DNA from: Eretmocerus hayati
Lineage: Eukaryota; Arthropoda; Insecta; Hymenoptera; Aphelinidae
Direction: 5' to 3'
Assembly: GCA_029851415.1 (NCBI GenBank)
Contig: CM056742.1
Span: forward strand, 61,142,454-61,206,453
Length of the DNA stretch: 64,000 bases
Part shown: one piece after another, positions 1 through 11,236 of the stretch
How the letters are laid out: each line of letters opens with the position of its first letter
Numbering within the stretch: the first letter of the stretch is position 1
Made by a program: the position numbers and the translations under genes
Notes under the pieces: model-generated
The model's input: the letters and a program-made list of their open reading frames with translations, nothing else
Told to the model about the DNA's origin: nothing
Database searches by the model: none

Positions 1-94
1 GAGTCAACTCCTTCAAGTTCACAGGTCAAAACATAATCATCTGCCACAACGAAGGAGATTGAGAATAGTAGATAATAGTAACGATGTCAAAAAG

Positions 95-430
95 TCGGAT
101 TTACGCACGAGTGAAAATATTTTTTCGATACACTGTGCGTAAAAGTGCACTTTGCGCACAGTTTGTCGACTTTTACTCACAGTTTATCGAAAAGTATAGT
201 TAGATACACGGCCGTAAAACCTATCATTCGCATCCTCGTGATGATTCCGACCCTCGCCTGCGGCTCGGGCCGGAAACCCATCACTCGGACGCAAATGAAA
301 CGTTTTACGCCCTTGTATCGAAATGTACTATTACACTCGTGTGTAAAGATTTTCCGAGTGCGGAAACTTTTCGACAGAGTTGCGTACGATATTTTTCGAA
401 ATTTTGTGCGGAAAGTTAGTATTCCATCGG
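95..430. repeat. Foldback repeat FB, copy 1
   Basis: The core at about 203-319 is an imperfect palindrome. It opens with GATACACGGCCGTAAAAC and closes with GTTTTACGCCCTTGTATC, and the inner halves also pair (CATCCTCGTGATG against CATCACTCGGACG). Flanking sequence carries several TTTACGCACA-like motifs. Related cores lie at 31587-31704 and 34462-34573. A 136-codon frame across it has no recognisable domain and is probably fortuitous. It is a dispersed non-coding foldback element; the family name is mine. Confidence 0.6.
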
Positions 431-648
431 CCACCCGACAGGTCAGTAACCAAATCGCGATCGGGGCAGTGGTGAAGCCCCCGACTGGGAGAAAAATTCT
501 GAAAATGTATCAAAAAATCCTCTGCTTGAAATGTCATATTTCACCATATTGCTGAGATTGATCATCTTCTATTCTTAAGGAAAAAGTACCAAAAAATACA
601 ATTGGATGGTATCAAAGGAATTTCCAATGTTGAAGAAAATTATAACTA

Positions 649-1363
649 CAGTGGAATCCGGTTATAACGAGAATCCGGTTATAACAAGCAAATTTGGAAG
701 ATTTGGTTAGCCGCCACATAATGTATGTGCAAACAGGTCCGGCTATTACGATCCGGATATAGCGAGAATTCGGTTACAACGAGCAAAAATTCTGTCAAAA
801 TTTGGTTTCGACACCGGCTATACCGAGCAAATCGATGTGAATGCCGAACAATTCTGAGTTGAGGAGCTTGAGACTCGAGGTCAATACGAGTACCAATGTG
901 AATACACATACAGTACGATTCTAGTGAGCAAAATGGATAGATCGAATACAAAGAAGAGACAAAATTGATGACGAGTGCGACCTCGTTATCTCTGAAGCAA
1001 CATTGAAATTTCATATTAACAATTTCCCATCATGTGTATCTGTTCGTTCTCATTTGACGGTTCTTTGAACTTATGACAAATGCGAATTTCTAAATATTGT
1101 ATGTCCATATCATTAAAGGAATAATGCACATCTACGTCATTGTCGCCCTGTTATCGTATTGTGATTGTTCATCATTAGTTATTTGATTTCTTGATAAAAG
1201 ATACTTTACGAACTCAAGATTAGTCTTTTTCATTCATCAGGGGTAGTGATAACGAAATCATATGAACTTGACCCGATAAAACGGAGTCCGGTTATAACGA
1301 GGTCCGGTTATAACGAGCATTTTCCTCCGGTCCCTTGGAGCTCGTTATAACCGGATTCTACTG
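649..1363. mobile_element. Non-autonomous pogo/Tigger-type DNA transposon (715 bp)
   Basis: The left end starts CAGTGGAATCCGGTTATAAC and the right end is its inverted copy with one mismatch over 23 bases (CAGTAGAATCC... read from the other strand). Both ends are flanked by TA (647-648 and 1364-1365), the target duplication of the Tc1/mariner/pogo superfamily. The CCGGTTATAACGAG motif is repeated just inside each end, as expected of internal transposase-binding repeats. The 111-codon minus frame inside is not a transposase. A diverged inverted copy lies at 32086-33168. Confidence 0.82.
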
Positions 1364-1365
1364 TA

Positions 1366-1914
1366 TACTGCAAGTATTGTGAACAAATTGAATGAGGAGC
1401 GAATCAATAGGTTCATGCAATAATTATATCCACAGGTATTATCATGAAAAAAATCAAATTTTTATGAAATTCAAGAACATAGATTCTCATGATTCATTAG
1501 ATAATCAACTAAAAGTAAATTGAAGCATTGATTGATGGAAAATGGAAATTCATGAGCAAAATTTACAGAAATTATTGATATATATCATACTAAGTGACCC
1601 AACTCGTCACTCATGTCATGAATTTAGTATCACCAAATAAGTACTAATCAACATAAAATATAGAACTTTACAATTATATTTTTCTACAGAATTAACAGTT
1701 CATGATTCGAGAATGATCACAGAACGTGTTTTCAAGTTTCTTTTATAGAAATCAAAAGAACTCAAAGCAACGTGTGGGTCAACTGAAAAATAATTGTGAT
1801 CTTAAAAATCAATCACAAATTTTCTTGGCTATTATCCAAGAAGATTGTCATCTACATAAACTAAGCTCGACAAGAAAGTTCCAAACAGATGATTTCTATC
1901 TGAATATTCTGGAT
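1366..1914. other. AT-rich stretch without a recognisable gene
   Basis: Between the Tigger-like element and the large inverted repeat I see AT-rich DNA with no coherent domain in any frame and no clear repeat structure. Confidence 0.5.
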
Positions 1915-1925
1915 AAAGGACCCCG

Positions 1926-2240
1926 CCACAAATGATAGGATTTTGGCTTTCAGCGAATTTGACCGAATCGGCAATCAATCGATTGAGTTCGACGTGCTGA
2001 GCAAAAGTCTCCATAGCCGCTAAACCCAAAAAATTCTCGTTTTCGAGTGATGTGGTTGTAAAGTCGCCGATTTTACCGAGCCAAAATAGGGTTATGGCAT
2101 CAATCGAACAATAACATACGTTCGAACTCGTTTAGCTCGCTTGGTATTTGCCAGCTAAATACTTCTGATGAAGCAGGAATCTTTGCATTACACGCGATTT
2201 GATAATCCTCTCAAAAGAATCTTTCACTGCTGCCATTCTC
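1926..2240 (-). pseudogene. Left-arm copy of the unknown palindrome ORF
   Basis: Read on the minus strand, this matches the 3874-4242 frame: the segment from LGLAAMETFAQHVEL to FAESQNPII is nearly identical. An in-frame stop replaces a glutamine codon after the KYQAS motif, so the copy is broken into an open C-terminal half (1832-2029) and an upstream remnant. The product family is not recognised. Confidence 0.55.
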
Positions 2241-3479
2241 GCGGGATATTTTCAAAGTCCGCACAATCGAAACGCTTCGAAAGATTTTGATATTCCAAAC
2301 GGTCTGCGGGACATAGTATATAATCAACGCAAATGCGGATGACGAGTTTCATCATCAACGAGATACATGAAATATTTAGAGCTCACACCTCACGCAAAGG
2401 TGCGTTGAGAAGAGCGTTTTGCCGCTGGATGGTTGAAAAATACGTCTAAGCTCTCAGTACAACTTTGAAACAAAATCATTGAATCTTTTTTTCCGAACTG
2501 TTTATCGTTTGAAGGTAACGAGATTTTCACCTTTCTAGTGGGCGGGGCGGGAGGAGGGCTTACAGACATTTGAAAAGATCTTATGGGATTTCATAGAGAT
2601 ATTCGTTCCGAATTTTGGGCGGTGATTGAATTCCACGTCGTATCGCACTCGGCTCGAACATACGAAAAACGAATCAGGCCCAACTCTATATCGGCAAAGG
2701 TCACGCACTTCGCTGAAAGAATGCGAAAAAGTTATACCTCTGACCCGTGTATCTGTGGTATAATGGGCGAGACAAAAAATACATAGGAAATAGCTTCAAA
2801 AGTGTTCGTGGTAAGCTACAAAATGCAATCGCGGAGAGGTCTGCACGACCAGTAGGCTCTGGAATGGCTAACTATAGAAATCATCAGAGGTGTATTTACA
2901 CTCTTGACCAGTAGTGTACATTCGAGAATATATCTATCGAAAATCAGCCTGCAATATCTCTTGGTTATCGAACGACGATTACATTTTCTGTCAGATTGCA
3001 CCTATTTTGAGAAAAAAGAATTCGATGCTTCACATGGTTTCAATAACAGAGTACTTAATTGACTTCTCATTCCTGATATCATCTCGCTGAAACGAATATA
3101 TTTTCGAAAATCAATAGGCGTCTACTCAAATAACCGTACAAGTCTCAATCCGCAATCCCGGAAAAGAAAATTAAAATGATCTTCGCAACCTTTACCGATA
3201 TGAAGTTGGGCCTGATTCTATTTTCGTATGTTCGAGCCGAGTGCGATACGACGCAGAATTTGATCACCACCTAAAATTCGAAACAGATATCTCTTTGAAA
3301 TCCCATAAGATCTTTCCAAATGTCTGTAGGCCCCCCTCTCGCCCCGCACACTAGGAAGGTGAAAATCTCGTTACCTTCAAACGATAAACAATTCGGAAAA
3401 AAAGATTCGATAATTTTGTTTCAAAGTTGTACTGAGAGCTTAGACGTATTTTTCAACCATCCAGCGGCAAAACGGTTTT

Positions 3480-3579
3480 ATAGTCGCCCAGCTACAATCT
3501 AGCACATTACGGCCGTCTACGCGGCTTTGACGGCCGCGTAAACGGCTCGCAACGTGCTAGATTGTAGCTGGACGACTAT
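3480..3579. repeat. 100-bp hairpin inside the right arm
   Basis: ATAGTCGCCCAGCTACAATC begins a 26-base arm that pairs, with one mismatch, with the sequence ending GACGACTAT. The loop contains smaller palindromes (ACGGCCGT, and ACGCGGC against GCCGCGT). It is absent from the left arm of the large inverted repeat, so it was inserted or lost after the arms formed. Confidence 0.75.
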
Positions 3580-3591
3580 GAAGAAATGTAT

Positions 3592-3687
3592 GTACCTCGT
3601 GCCGCAATCGCGGCTTTCCATGACTCGGGCTGCAAACAAGTTTGCAGCCCTCGTCATGGAAATTCCGCGATTGCGGCACTCGGGTAC
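3592..3687. repeat. 96-bp hairpin with CTCG modules
   Basis: The sequence runs from GTACCTCGTGCCGCAATCGC to the inverted counterpart ending CGCGATTGCGGCACTCGGGTAC-like bases, with GGCTGCAAAC and GTTTGCAGCC at the apex. At two places the arms do not complement because CTCG stands in the same orientation on both arms. The same feature is seen in the FB repeats. Confidence 0.75.
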
Positions 3688-3873
3688 ATAATATACTATT
3701 CTCAACGCACCCTTGCGTGAGGTGTGAGCTCTAAATATTGTATGTATCTCGTTGATGATGAAACTCGTCATCCGCATTTGCCTTGATTATATACTATGTC
3801 CCGCAGACCGTTTGAAATATCAAAATCTTTCGAAGCGTTTCGATTGTGCGGACTTTGAAAATATCCCGCGAGA

Positions 3874-4242
3874 ATGGCAGCAGTGAAAGATTCTTTTGAG
3901 AGGATTATCAAATTGCGTGTAATGCAAAGATTCCTGCTTCATCAGAGGTATTTAGCTGGCAAATACCAAGCGAGCCAAACGAATTCGAACGTATGTTATT
4001 ATTCGATTGATGCCATAACCCTATTTTGGCTCGGTAAAATCGGCGACTTTGCAACCAAATCACTCGAAAAGGGGAATTTTTTGGGTTTAGCGGCTATGGA
4101 GACTTTTGCTCAGCACGTCGAACTCTATCGATTGATTGCCGATTCGGTCAAATTCGCTGAAAGCCAAAATCCTATCATTTATGGCGGGGTCCTTTACATA
4201 ATTGGGCACAGAATATTAATAGAGTTGCCAGAAACATCTTGA
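3874..4242 (+). CDS. Unknown 122-codon ORF in the right arm of the inverted repeat
   Basis: The frame starts with an ATG (MAAVKDSFERIIKL) just inside the conserved arm and runs through a hydrophilic helical-looking protein with WLGKIGDF and LGLAAMETFAQHVEL segments. The last 15 or so residues lie beyond the arm and are unlikely to be original. The inverted copy at 1926-2240 keeps most of the sequence but has a stop. I do not recognise the family; no zinc finger, membrane segment or nuclease motif is visible. It may be a fragment of a larger transposon or viral-type protein, or non-functional DNA left open by chance. Several arm differences change amino acids (leucine/serine, lysine/threonine, tyrosine/asparagine), so I see no sign of strong protein constraint. 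Confidence 0.4.
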   Translation: MAAVKDSFERIIKLRVMQRFLLHQRYLAGKYQASQTNSNVCYYSIDAITLFWLGKIGDFATKSLEKGNFLGLAAMETFAQHVELYRLIADSVKFAESQNPIIYGGVLYIIGHRILIELPETS

Positions 4243-5357
4243 TTGTTACCTTGGGAGTTGATGTTGATACTTTTGGTATTCGAAGAATTATTGGTTGCAT
4301 CGAGGGGTTGTTCTGGGATATCATCTTCATTCATACTGTTGGTGGCAGAACTTTCTATCTAGCTGGTGACAGTATTAGAAATTTTCCTCTTATTTTAAAT
4401 GGAATCAGCTATATATCCTTCTGCAACTCGTGCTGACTTCCAGCCCCCATGACACTTGAGGGTAGTCATGGAGACTCTTTCGTCAGCAAGTAAAGTTCCA
4501 GAAGTTCTCCTGAAAGAATGGACCGTGTAGCGTTGGGGATCTTCCAAATCCAACCATTCTGCTATATACTGAGGCATTTTCCCAAATTTGTTGAGACCAA
4601 TTGGTTGGTTGTAGCATTTGCCGTTACTATAGTTCAGGGAAAAACGATCTGTGTTTGCATGGCTGGGTTTCAATTTCATGTACTTCTTGACGATTCCACA
4701 AAACTCATCATTATTGTGAATACTCTAGGTATATGAGTTTTCGTGCTGGGTATGGTTACGATGAGGTGGTGCCCATTATTGACTACATCACTAGTGGTAA
4801 CATTGTGGAGTTCCTCCCTCCTACATGCTCCACAGATACCAAAAATAGTGCACACCTGTAAGGAAGATAACAGTCAATATAAATCATTTCTAGAAAATTG
4901 CATCGGTTAAGAAAAGAAACAAGACTTCATTAACCTTCGCATCCAAATATTGTGAGTCTGGTACATTAAATAAGGAATTCTGGATATTTGGAGCACTAAA
5001 AACATGAGATTCCTTCTTTTGATATCCAGAATTTCTACGCCTGATGAAATTGGTTAACTGATGATAGTCAGAAATATCAACACGCTTGTCTGTCAGAAAC
5101 ATTTTCTTGATCATTGAGTACTTTGACCGCAGTGTAGAAGGATTCATGGTCGTTGCCAAGCTCCTGAAGTAGGCTAACAACACTGTCTCTGAGAATGAGT
5201 TTGTCCTTTTTACCCGCATCCAAGTCAATAAATGGCTCAAACTTTTCTCATAAATCCTGCGAGATTTGCCTGGTAAAGTTTCTCGGATAGCACCTCATGC
5301 TTCCTCAATAAGCTCTCGAGGAATTATCTCTACGTCTTCTACCATCGGACGAGACAT
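4203..5357 (-). pseudogene. Crypton-type tyrosine recombinase remnant
   Basis: The minus-strand frame starts at the ATG at 5357. It carries an N-terminal SAM-like/core-binding segment (PSTLRSKYSMIKKMF, then a KKESHVFSAPNIQ region), an IPSTKTHIPRVF stretch, and a catalytic C-terminal part with HSFRRT, CHGGWKSARVAEGYI and the terminal tyrosine. HxxR, H/W and Y are the expected YR-family residues. The segment that would hold the first catalytic arginine is missing near 4880-4915. There is an in-frame TGA about 20 codons from the start, a frameshift near 4690, and two stops in a serine/asparagine-rich C-terminal extension (4203-4395). This layout matches Crypton-derived recombinases known from insects. 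It cuts and rejoins DNA in intact family members; this copy is dead. Confidence 0.72.
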
Positions 5358-6210
5358 TTTGGACGCAATGAGAATCACGAATTCACTGCGACAAAATGAG
5401 TATTGAAATGTAAAAAAAGCTGTGGGTGGAATCGTTGAGCCTTAGTCAAACTGTACATACCTGTAGCAGAATTTAGAAACAGGTAGGAAGATTCACGGTA
5501 TTAATACACAATATTCCCTCAAAGTTGATGATGAAACTCGACAAGCGAGTATTTGCTCCAAAATTTACAATTGATCACGTAGATCTCGCCGACTGGATAG
5601 CTGCAGATTATTAGCACGTGGAGCTGCTATGTAATTCGGAGCACGATGAGCTCCACACGTGAGACGTGAGTACGTGAGTGTAGCGTCATTTGCAATGACC
5701 GCAGACGCCGACGCGCGCTCAGCTCACGATTCGGTAAGGTAGAGTTCGTTCCTAATAGGATAACGCGGGAAATTGAAAAGAGGGCTTAGAATACTCGAGT
5801 TTGAAAATAATAAGGCAGTGCGTAAAGACACGTAACAGTGTGTGAAGACATACCTTACGCACTGTTGGTGGTTTTACGCACAGGTCTTCACGCATTCCGT
5901 GCGCAAAAATTCCTTTACGCACGGAATAATGTTCCTCGCGCACTAACTTTACGCACATGGTTTCGAAAAATTCTCTTGGCCCCTGGTGCACAGATTACAA
6001 ATGATAGGAGAAATTTCTCTCTGCAAATTTCCTGAACTTCCTCCACTGTAATTGTAATAACTCAAAAGCAACGTTACATAGAGAAACACAATTTGGCGCA
6101 TCTGAAAAATGAGCGAGAAACCGAGCATGAAGCATTCCGAAACATTGTGCTTCCATCATATCTTGATCACGTATTGACGATTCCGTGAGGAACATTTTGC
6201 CATTTTTCCC
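5358..6210. other. Intergenic DNA with a TTTACGCACA-rich repeat
   Basis: No gene is visible. Positions 5815-5965 hold several copies, in both orientations, of a TTTACGCACA-type motif (with GTGCGTAAAG-type inversions). This resembles the flanks of the FB repeats at 95-200 and 31490-31570. The rest shows no structure I can name. Confidence 0.5.
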
Positions 6211-6330
6211 CCCGAAATCTATCTATTATGATCTTCCAAGAATACATTTCGCCAAGTGGGAAGTTGCGTTCTTTCAGACAAATAGTTCGAATCTGGTTCT
6301 CTGAAGTTCAAGCTGTTCCTCGAGCAATTT

Positions 6331-8210
6331 TTGATTTCACCGTCTCTCCATAAAACCACTTTTCCTACAGAAAAGGTCCTCACAAGTTTCCCGGAAAATC
6401 CAAGTCCAAGCCGGCCAACGATGCAGGGCGCGCCACCAGTGGCACGTTTGGCTGGTGGAGTTACGCGTAAAGCTCCATGTGATGGAAATACGCCACTGGC
6501 GAAGATAGTTGGAGACAAGGACCTACACAAGGGAAGCGTAGGACTCACCCTCAACAGCAGGAAGAGAAAGGGTCTAGGTTAAGAAGCGGAAAAGTGAGTG
6601 TTAAGGCAATCGAAGTTCACATCCCCGAGCCAACGAGGAAAGAACGCGAAGGTCGCTGCAGAAGCACAAGAGGTGGCAGAGAAGCTGCTGACGGACAACC
6701 CCGCACTCAGGATTCAGATCGCGCATCCTAACAACGAGGAAGCTGATGCCGGTAGTGTGAGCTCGGACACGAGTGACTCTGACACCTCCTCAGGATCTCA
6801 ACAGACGATGACAACCTGGACACCCCGAAGCAGCGAGTGCGGCCTGAAAGAGGATGAAAAGCCACTTAGAGAGATGGTAATTGATTGCGCTCGCACAACC
6901 GATGAGGCCGTACAACAAAGGAGCGTAGACAAGACGGAGCGATGGGAGGACCTGAAAGCATGCCGAGAAAAAACGGAAGAGAAGACTCATCTTCTCCTCG
7001 AACACCTCGACTTGGTGATAGGGATAGCTGAGTCTGCCCCTAAATTAGAGGGACCCAGGCGAATATCGAGGACCTCAAGAAGATAGGTCACGCCCTCGAA
7101 AGCCTACTCGTGCCAGACAAGGCCAAGAGATTAGCTTTTGAGACCACCTTCCTCGAGACGGAGGAAGCCTTGGGAAAGAGGAGGAATGTGCAGCACTCCG
7201 CCACGCAGAGGCTAGCCACGTCGAGAAGCGGGACACAGGGAAGGGGGTAATGATACCGGAACCGTGACCGGACCAACAACGTGATTCAAAGGGGACGCGA
7301 CGTGAACCTCCACCGGAAGGTCTCGGAACACCGCGCTTGACACCGACTCCCACCATGGCAAAGCACGACGGGGCTTGGCAGGAGGTGGTATCGAAAGAGA
7401 ATGCGAATAGAGCGAAGAAGAGCGGTAGAGCAAATGGCACTGCTGGGAAGAAGGCGAAGATGGAGTAAAAAAGGGTGAACCCCGAAGCCGTCCTCGTTAC
7501 GGTCAACCAAGGTGGGCTAACTCACGCTGACATGCTGCGCAGGATAAATTTGGATGAACTCGATGGAGAAGTGGGCTCTAAGGTCACAGGCATCCGCAAG
7601 ACCCACGTTGGCCAAGTCCTCTTTCAACTCGAGGAGGGCACCGACGCCGCCGCCGTCAAGGCAGTTTAAGCACCAGTCATCGGGCAAGAAAGAGCTGTCC
7701 ACTGTCTAGCAAATGGTACGACCCCTGAGGTGCTCTGAATCAACTACGATGTCGACAAAACCAAAGTCCGGGATGATCTCGCCAAAGCCATACCAGAGAA
7801 CGAGAAGGAAGCCGGTGTGGTCAAGTCCATGCGGGGCGGCTACCGTGGTACCCAAACGGCGGTCGTCTCGATCCCAACAAGACTGGCCCACCACCTCCTG
7901 GACTGGAAGGAGCCCAAGGTTGGATGGGGCACAGTCAGGATCCGCGAAAAAGGTGGCATTCCACGGTGCTATGACTGTCTTCAGCACGGCCTCAAGGCCT
8001 CGGGCTGCGAGAAGGAGAAGACGGAGGAGCGGAGACCAAAACTCTGCTTCCAGTGCGGCAACCAGGACACCTCACCGCAACCTGCAAAGGGAAGCTGAAG
8101 TGCTTGAGCTGTGCGGCGATCGGGTTCAAATCTGATCACAGATCTGGGGCGAGCAACTGCACTGTCTACCAGAAGGCGAAGGGCGCGTACAAACGGAGGA
8201 GAGGTCGAAA
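6331..8210 (+). pseudogene. R1-1 ORF1 (Gag-like, CCHC zinc knuckles)
   Basis: Pieces in different frames together make an R1-type ORF1. An acidic, serine-rich N-terminal portion (6598-7086) is followed by a heavily shifted stretch (7087-7470), then the conserved PEAVLVTVNQGG segment (7475-7669). A segment with RGGYRGTQTAVVSIP and RCYDCLQHG follows, then FQCGNQD and the third knuckle with CLSCAAIG. These are the tandem CxxC-type knuckles that bind RNA in R1 ORF1 proteins. At least four frame changes or stops are present, so no product is expected. Assignment rests on motif order; the exact start is unclear. Confidence 0.65.
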
Positions 8211-11200
8211 TGGCTTATTTCATCCAAGCCAACTTTAGGAAGAGCGGGCACGCGAACGACCTCCTACACGCTGTTGCCAAAGAGGAGGGGATCGATGTTC
8301 TGATTATCTCCGAACCACCTTGGAAGCGCGAATTCTCCCGATCCACAACCGATCTCTGGGGACGGCTGTCATTCAGATCATGAACCCTACTATTCGTGAG
8401 ACTAAACCAGCTGCTAGTGACCACGGCTTCGCCCGAAAGACCATCGGAGGCACAGCAGTCTACAGCTGCTACTATTCGCCGTCACTGGAGCCGCACGGAT
8501 TTGGAAACGCGCTCCACAGCCTAGAAGATGCGAGGCAATGGGGGGCCCAGTCATAATCGCAGGGGATTTCAACTCCAAGGAACCAACTTGGAGCGGGGGG
8601 CCGCGCGATCGACGAAGGGTAATACTCGCTGAAGCCATGGAGGCATTAGGATTAGTGCTCGCGAACGAGACGGAGGTTATCACCTATTATCGGCACGATG
8701 CTCGGTCCTGGGAGGGAGGTTCGTCATTGATCCTCGACCTGATGTTCATGAGCCCGTCGCTCATGGGACGTATGACATAATGGGAGGTTCTAGACACGGA
8801 AACACTGGGCGACTATCGACATATCCGGTTTCGATTTAGGGTTGACAGACAGGTACAGACGGCACGTATTCTACGACCGACGGGGTGGCAGGCACGCAAA
8901 TGCAACGAGGGCCAATTTCGGGAATCGATCGAGGCAGCAGAGGATCTCCCGGGGAACACCACCGTCGAAGAGGCTGTGGCAATCGTAACATCCGCTATCA
9001 CGAGAGCTTGCGACCCGTCGATGCCTTGCAGGACAACACCATGTTTCTGGAGGAAACTAGAGTACTGGATCACCGAAGAGATCGAGGTTCTACGGAGAAC
9101 GAGCAACAAGGAAAGGAGAACCGCGTGGCGATCAAGGGAGCTGCAACGACCATCGCTGGCGGGAGATGACAGAGCGTACAAAGAAGCGAAAAAGGCTCTC
9201 GGTCTAGCCATCCGGAGGAGCAAAGAGAAGTGCTGGGGTGAACTGTGCGACATGATTAACGGTGACCCCTGGGGCACGCCATACCGCGTGGTCATGTCAA
9301 AGGTCCAACCCCGGAGGGGTAAGCCAGCACCGACCGATGCAGCAACCTTGTGCAGGATCGTGGGAGACCTCTTCCCAGCAGGAGAACTCAGAGTTATATT
9401 CCCTACGGAGAGCGAAGACCCAATTCCGCTCTTCACTATGCGAGAGCTACTCATAGTGGCGAAGAGGATGCCGAACGGCAAGGCCCCTGGCCTGGATGGC
9501 ATTCCAAACGAGGCTCTGAAACTGGTCTTTCAATACAAGCCAGACTTACTCCTCGACCTCTTCAACATCTGTCTGAGCGCGGGGAAGATCCCGAACAAGT
9601 GGAAACGCCACAAGCTGGTCCTGATACCTAGAAGTCAAGGAGGTCAACGCCTCCTCAGCATGCTTGACAACATCGGGGAAATGTACGAGAGGATGGTGCT
9701 CAACAGGGTGGAGAAAGCCTACGAGGATAGCGGCGGGCTATCACCGATGCAGTTTGGGTTCCGGAAAGGTCGCGGCACGGTACATCCTATAGAAACGGTG
9801 CAAGAGCGGGTACAATCGGCGGTAGGAAACCCATATCAAGGACGAGGAGGTTTTTGCGCCATTATTCCGTTGGACATCAAGAACGCATTCAACTGCGCGA
9901 GCTGGGAACGTGTCTACGAATCCTAGGCAGATAATGTGCCACCTTACCTGTTAGCAGTCACGAACGACAAGCTCCGGGGAAGGGCCCTCGTATACGACAC
10001 CGACGAGGGACAAAAGGTTCGAGAGCTGTCCACCGGAATCGGACAAGGATTACGTTCCGGGCCGTCCAACTGAAACACCCAGTACGACAGTCTCCTGTCT
10101 ATCGAACTGCCAGAAGGTGTGATAATAGTGGCTCTCGCGGATGACGCGGGACTCATAGTTTGGGCCGACAACGAGGAGCTCCTGGGTAGACGCGCGAACA
10201 AGGCGCTGGCACGAGTCTACGATTAGATGATCAGCAGGCCCTCTAGAGCCGGCTGTACCAAAGTGCAAAGCCATAGTGGTCACGAGATGAAGAAAGTTCG
10301 ACTTTACCCATTTTCACATCAACGGGCAAGAGATACCACGCAAGACAGAGCTGAAATATCTGGGTGTATGGCTCGAGGACAAGTGGCCGTTCAAGAAACA
10401 CATCCAAGAAGCCGCGCAGAAGGCAAGCAGGGTCGGTACGGCGCTCCAGCGGCTGATGCCGAACATCGGAGGACCGAAACAGAAGAGGCGTAAACTGCTC
10501 AACACCGTGAGCGCTTTCATCATGCTCCACGGTGCACCCGTGTGGGAGAAGAGAGTAGAGGAGGCCGTCATCGAGAAGAGGATGGGGCCTGTCCACCGAA
10601 GAGCGGCTCTTAGGAGCATTCATGCCTACCGCACCGTGTCAGGAGACGCAGATTGCGTGTTGGCAGGACCACCACCCATCCACTTACTCGTCGCGGAGTG
10701 AGTGAGAATCTGGGATCGGCAAAAAGTGATCGGAGCCCAACGTGTACTCACCCCAACGATGAAGGAAATTATCCGCGACGACAAGTAGGAAACCGACCTC
10801 GAGCATTGTCAAACTGAGCGGGTCCCCATTTGCAGATGGCAGATGGACGCATCGGCTGATCCGTGACGTAGCCAAGTGGGCGGCACGCACCCACGAAGAG
10901 ATAGATTACTGGATCACGCAGGCACTGAGCGACCGCGGTTGCTTTGGTGCCTACCTGATCCGGTTCAAGAAGAGGACATCCCCAGCATGTCAGTCATGCG
11001 GGAACAACTGGGATGACGCTGAACGCGCCTTGTTCACGTGCAACGACACCCGAAGAGAGCGCGCCGAGATGGATGAATGGCTGGGTACTCAACTAACACC
11101 TGAGAATCTCGTCCCGTATTTGCTCCGCAATCCGGAGACATGCGATAGAGTCACTGGATACATTGAGTTGGTGATGACCCGTGAGGAAGAGAAAGAGAGG

Positions 11201-11236
11201 GAAGTGAGGCGCCTCGGTTCAGTCGAATTACAGTGA
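8211..11236 (+). pseudogene. R1-1 ORF2 (endonuclease and reverse transcriptase)
   Basis: The endonuclease begins at MAYFIQANFRKSGHAN (8211) and includes the IIAGDFNSKEPTW motif near 8550, with frame changes at about 8360 and 8530. The RT is open from 8976 to 9926 (NGKAPGLDGIPNEALKL, MQFGFRKGRGT). A stop then follows, and the catalytic box appears as ALADDAGLIVW instead of FADD. Further stops occur at about 10070 and 10224. The C-terminal part (10227-11236) includes CQSCGNNWDDAERALFTC. In live R1 relatives this protein nicks the target and primes cDNA synthesis; here it is non-functional. Confidence 0.75.

Larger units (their letters stand above)
1915..4197. repeat. Large inverted repeat (near-palindrome)
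   Basis: The left arm (about 1915-2715) is repeated in inverted orientation as the right arm (about 3190-4197), separated by roughly 470 bp of unique DNA. By eye, the arms differ at about one base in twenty over the outer 300 bp. The right arm is longer because about 220 bp holding two perfect-looking hairpins (3480-3579 and 3592-3687) sit in it and are missing from the left arm. Each arm carries the same reading frame pointing away from the centre. The arms end abruptly at about 1915 and 4197, next to a Crypton-type recombinase remnant. It could be the fused terminal repeats of a large DNA transposon or a local inverted duplication. I see no target duplication that settles this. Confidence 0.75.

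Noticed and set aside
145..555. 136-codon plus frame as a gene
   Set aside because: It spans a foldback repeat, and its best part recurs at 31568-31864 as repeat homology. No domain is seen.
7075..7510. Overlapping minus frames of 60-143 codons
   Set aside because: They are antisense to R1-1 ORF1, lie in GC-rich coding DNA and show no domain.
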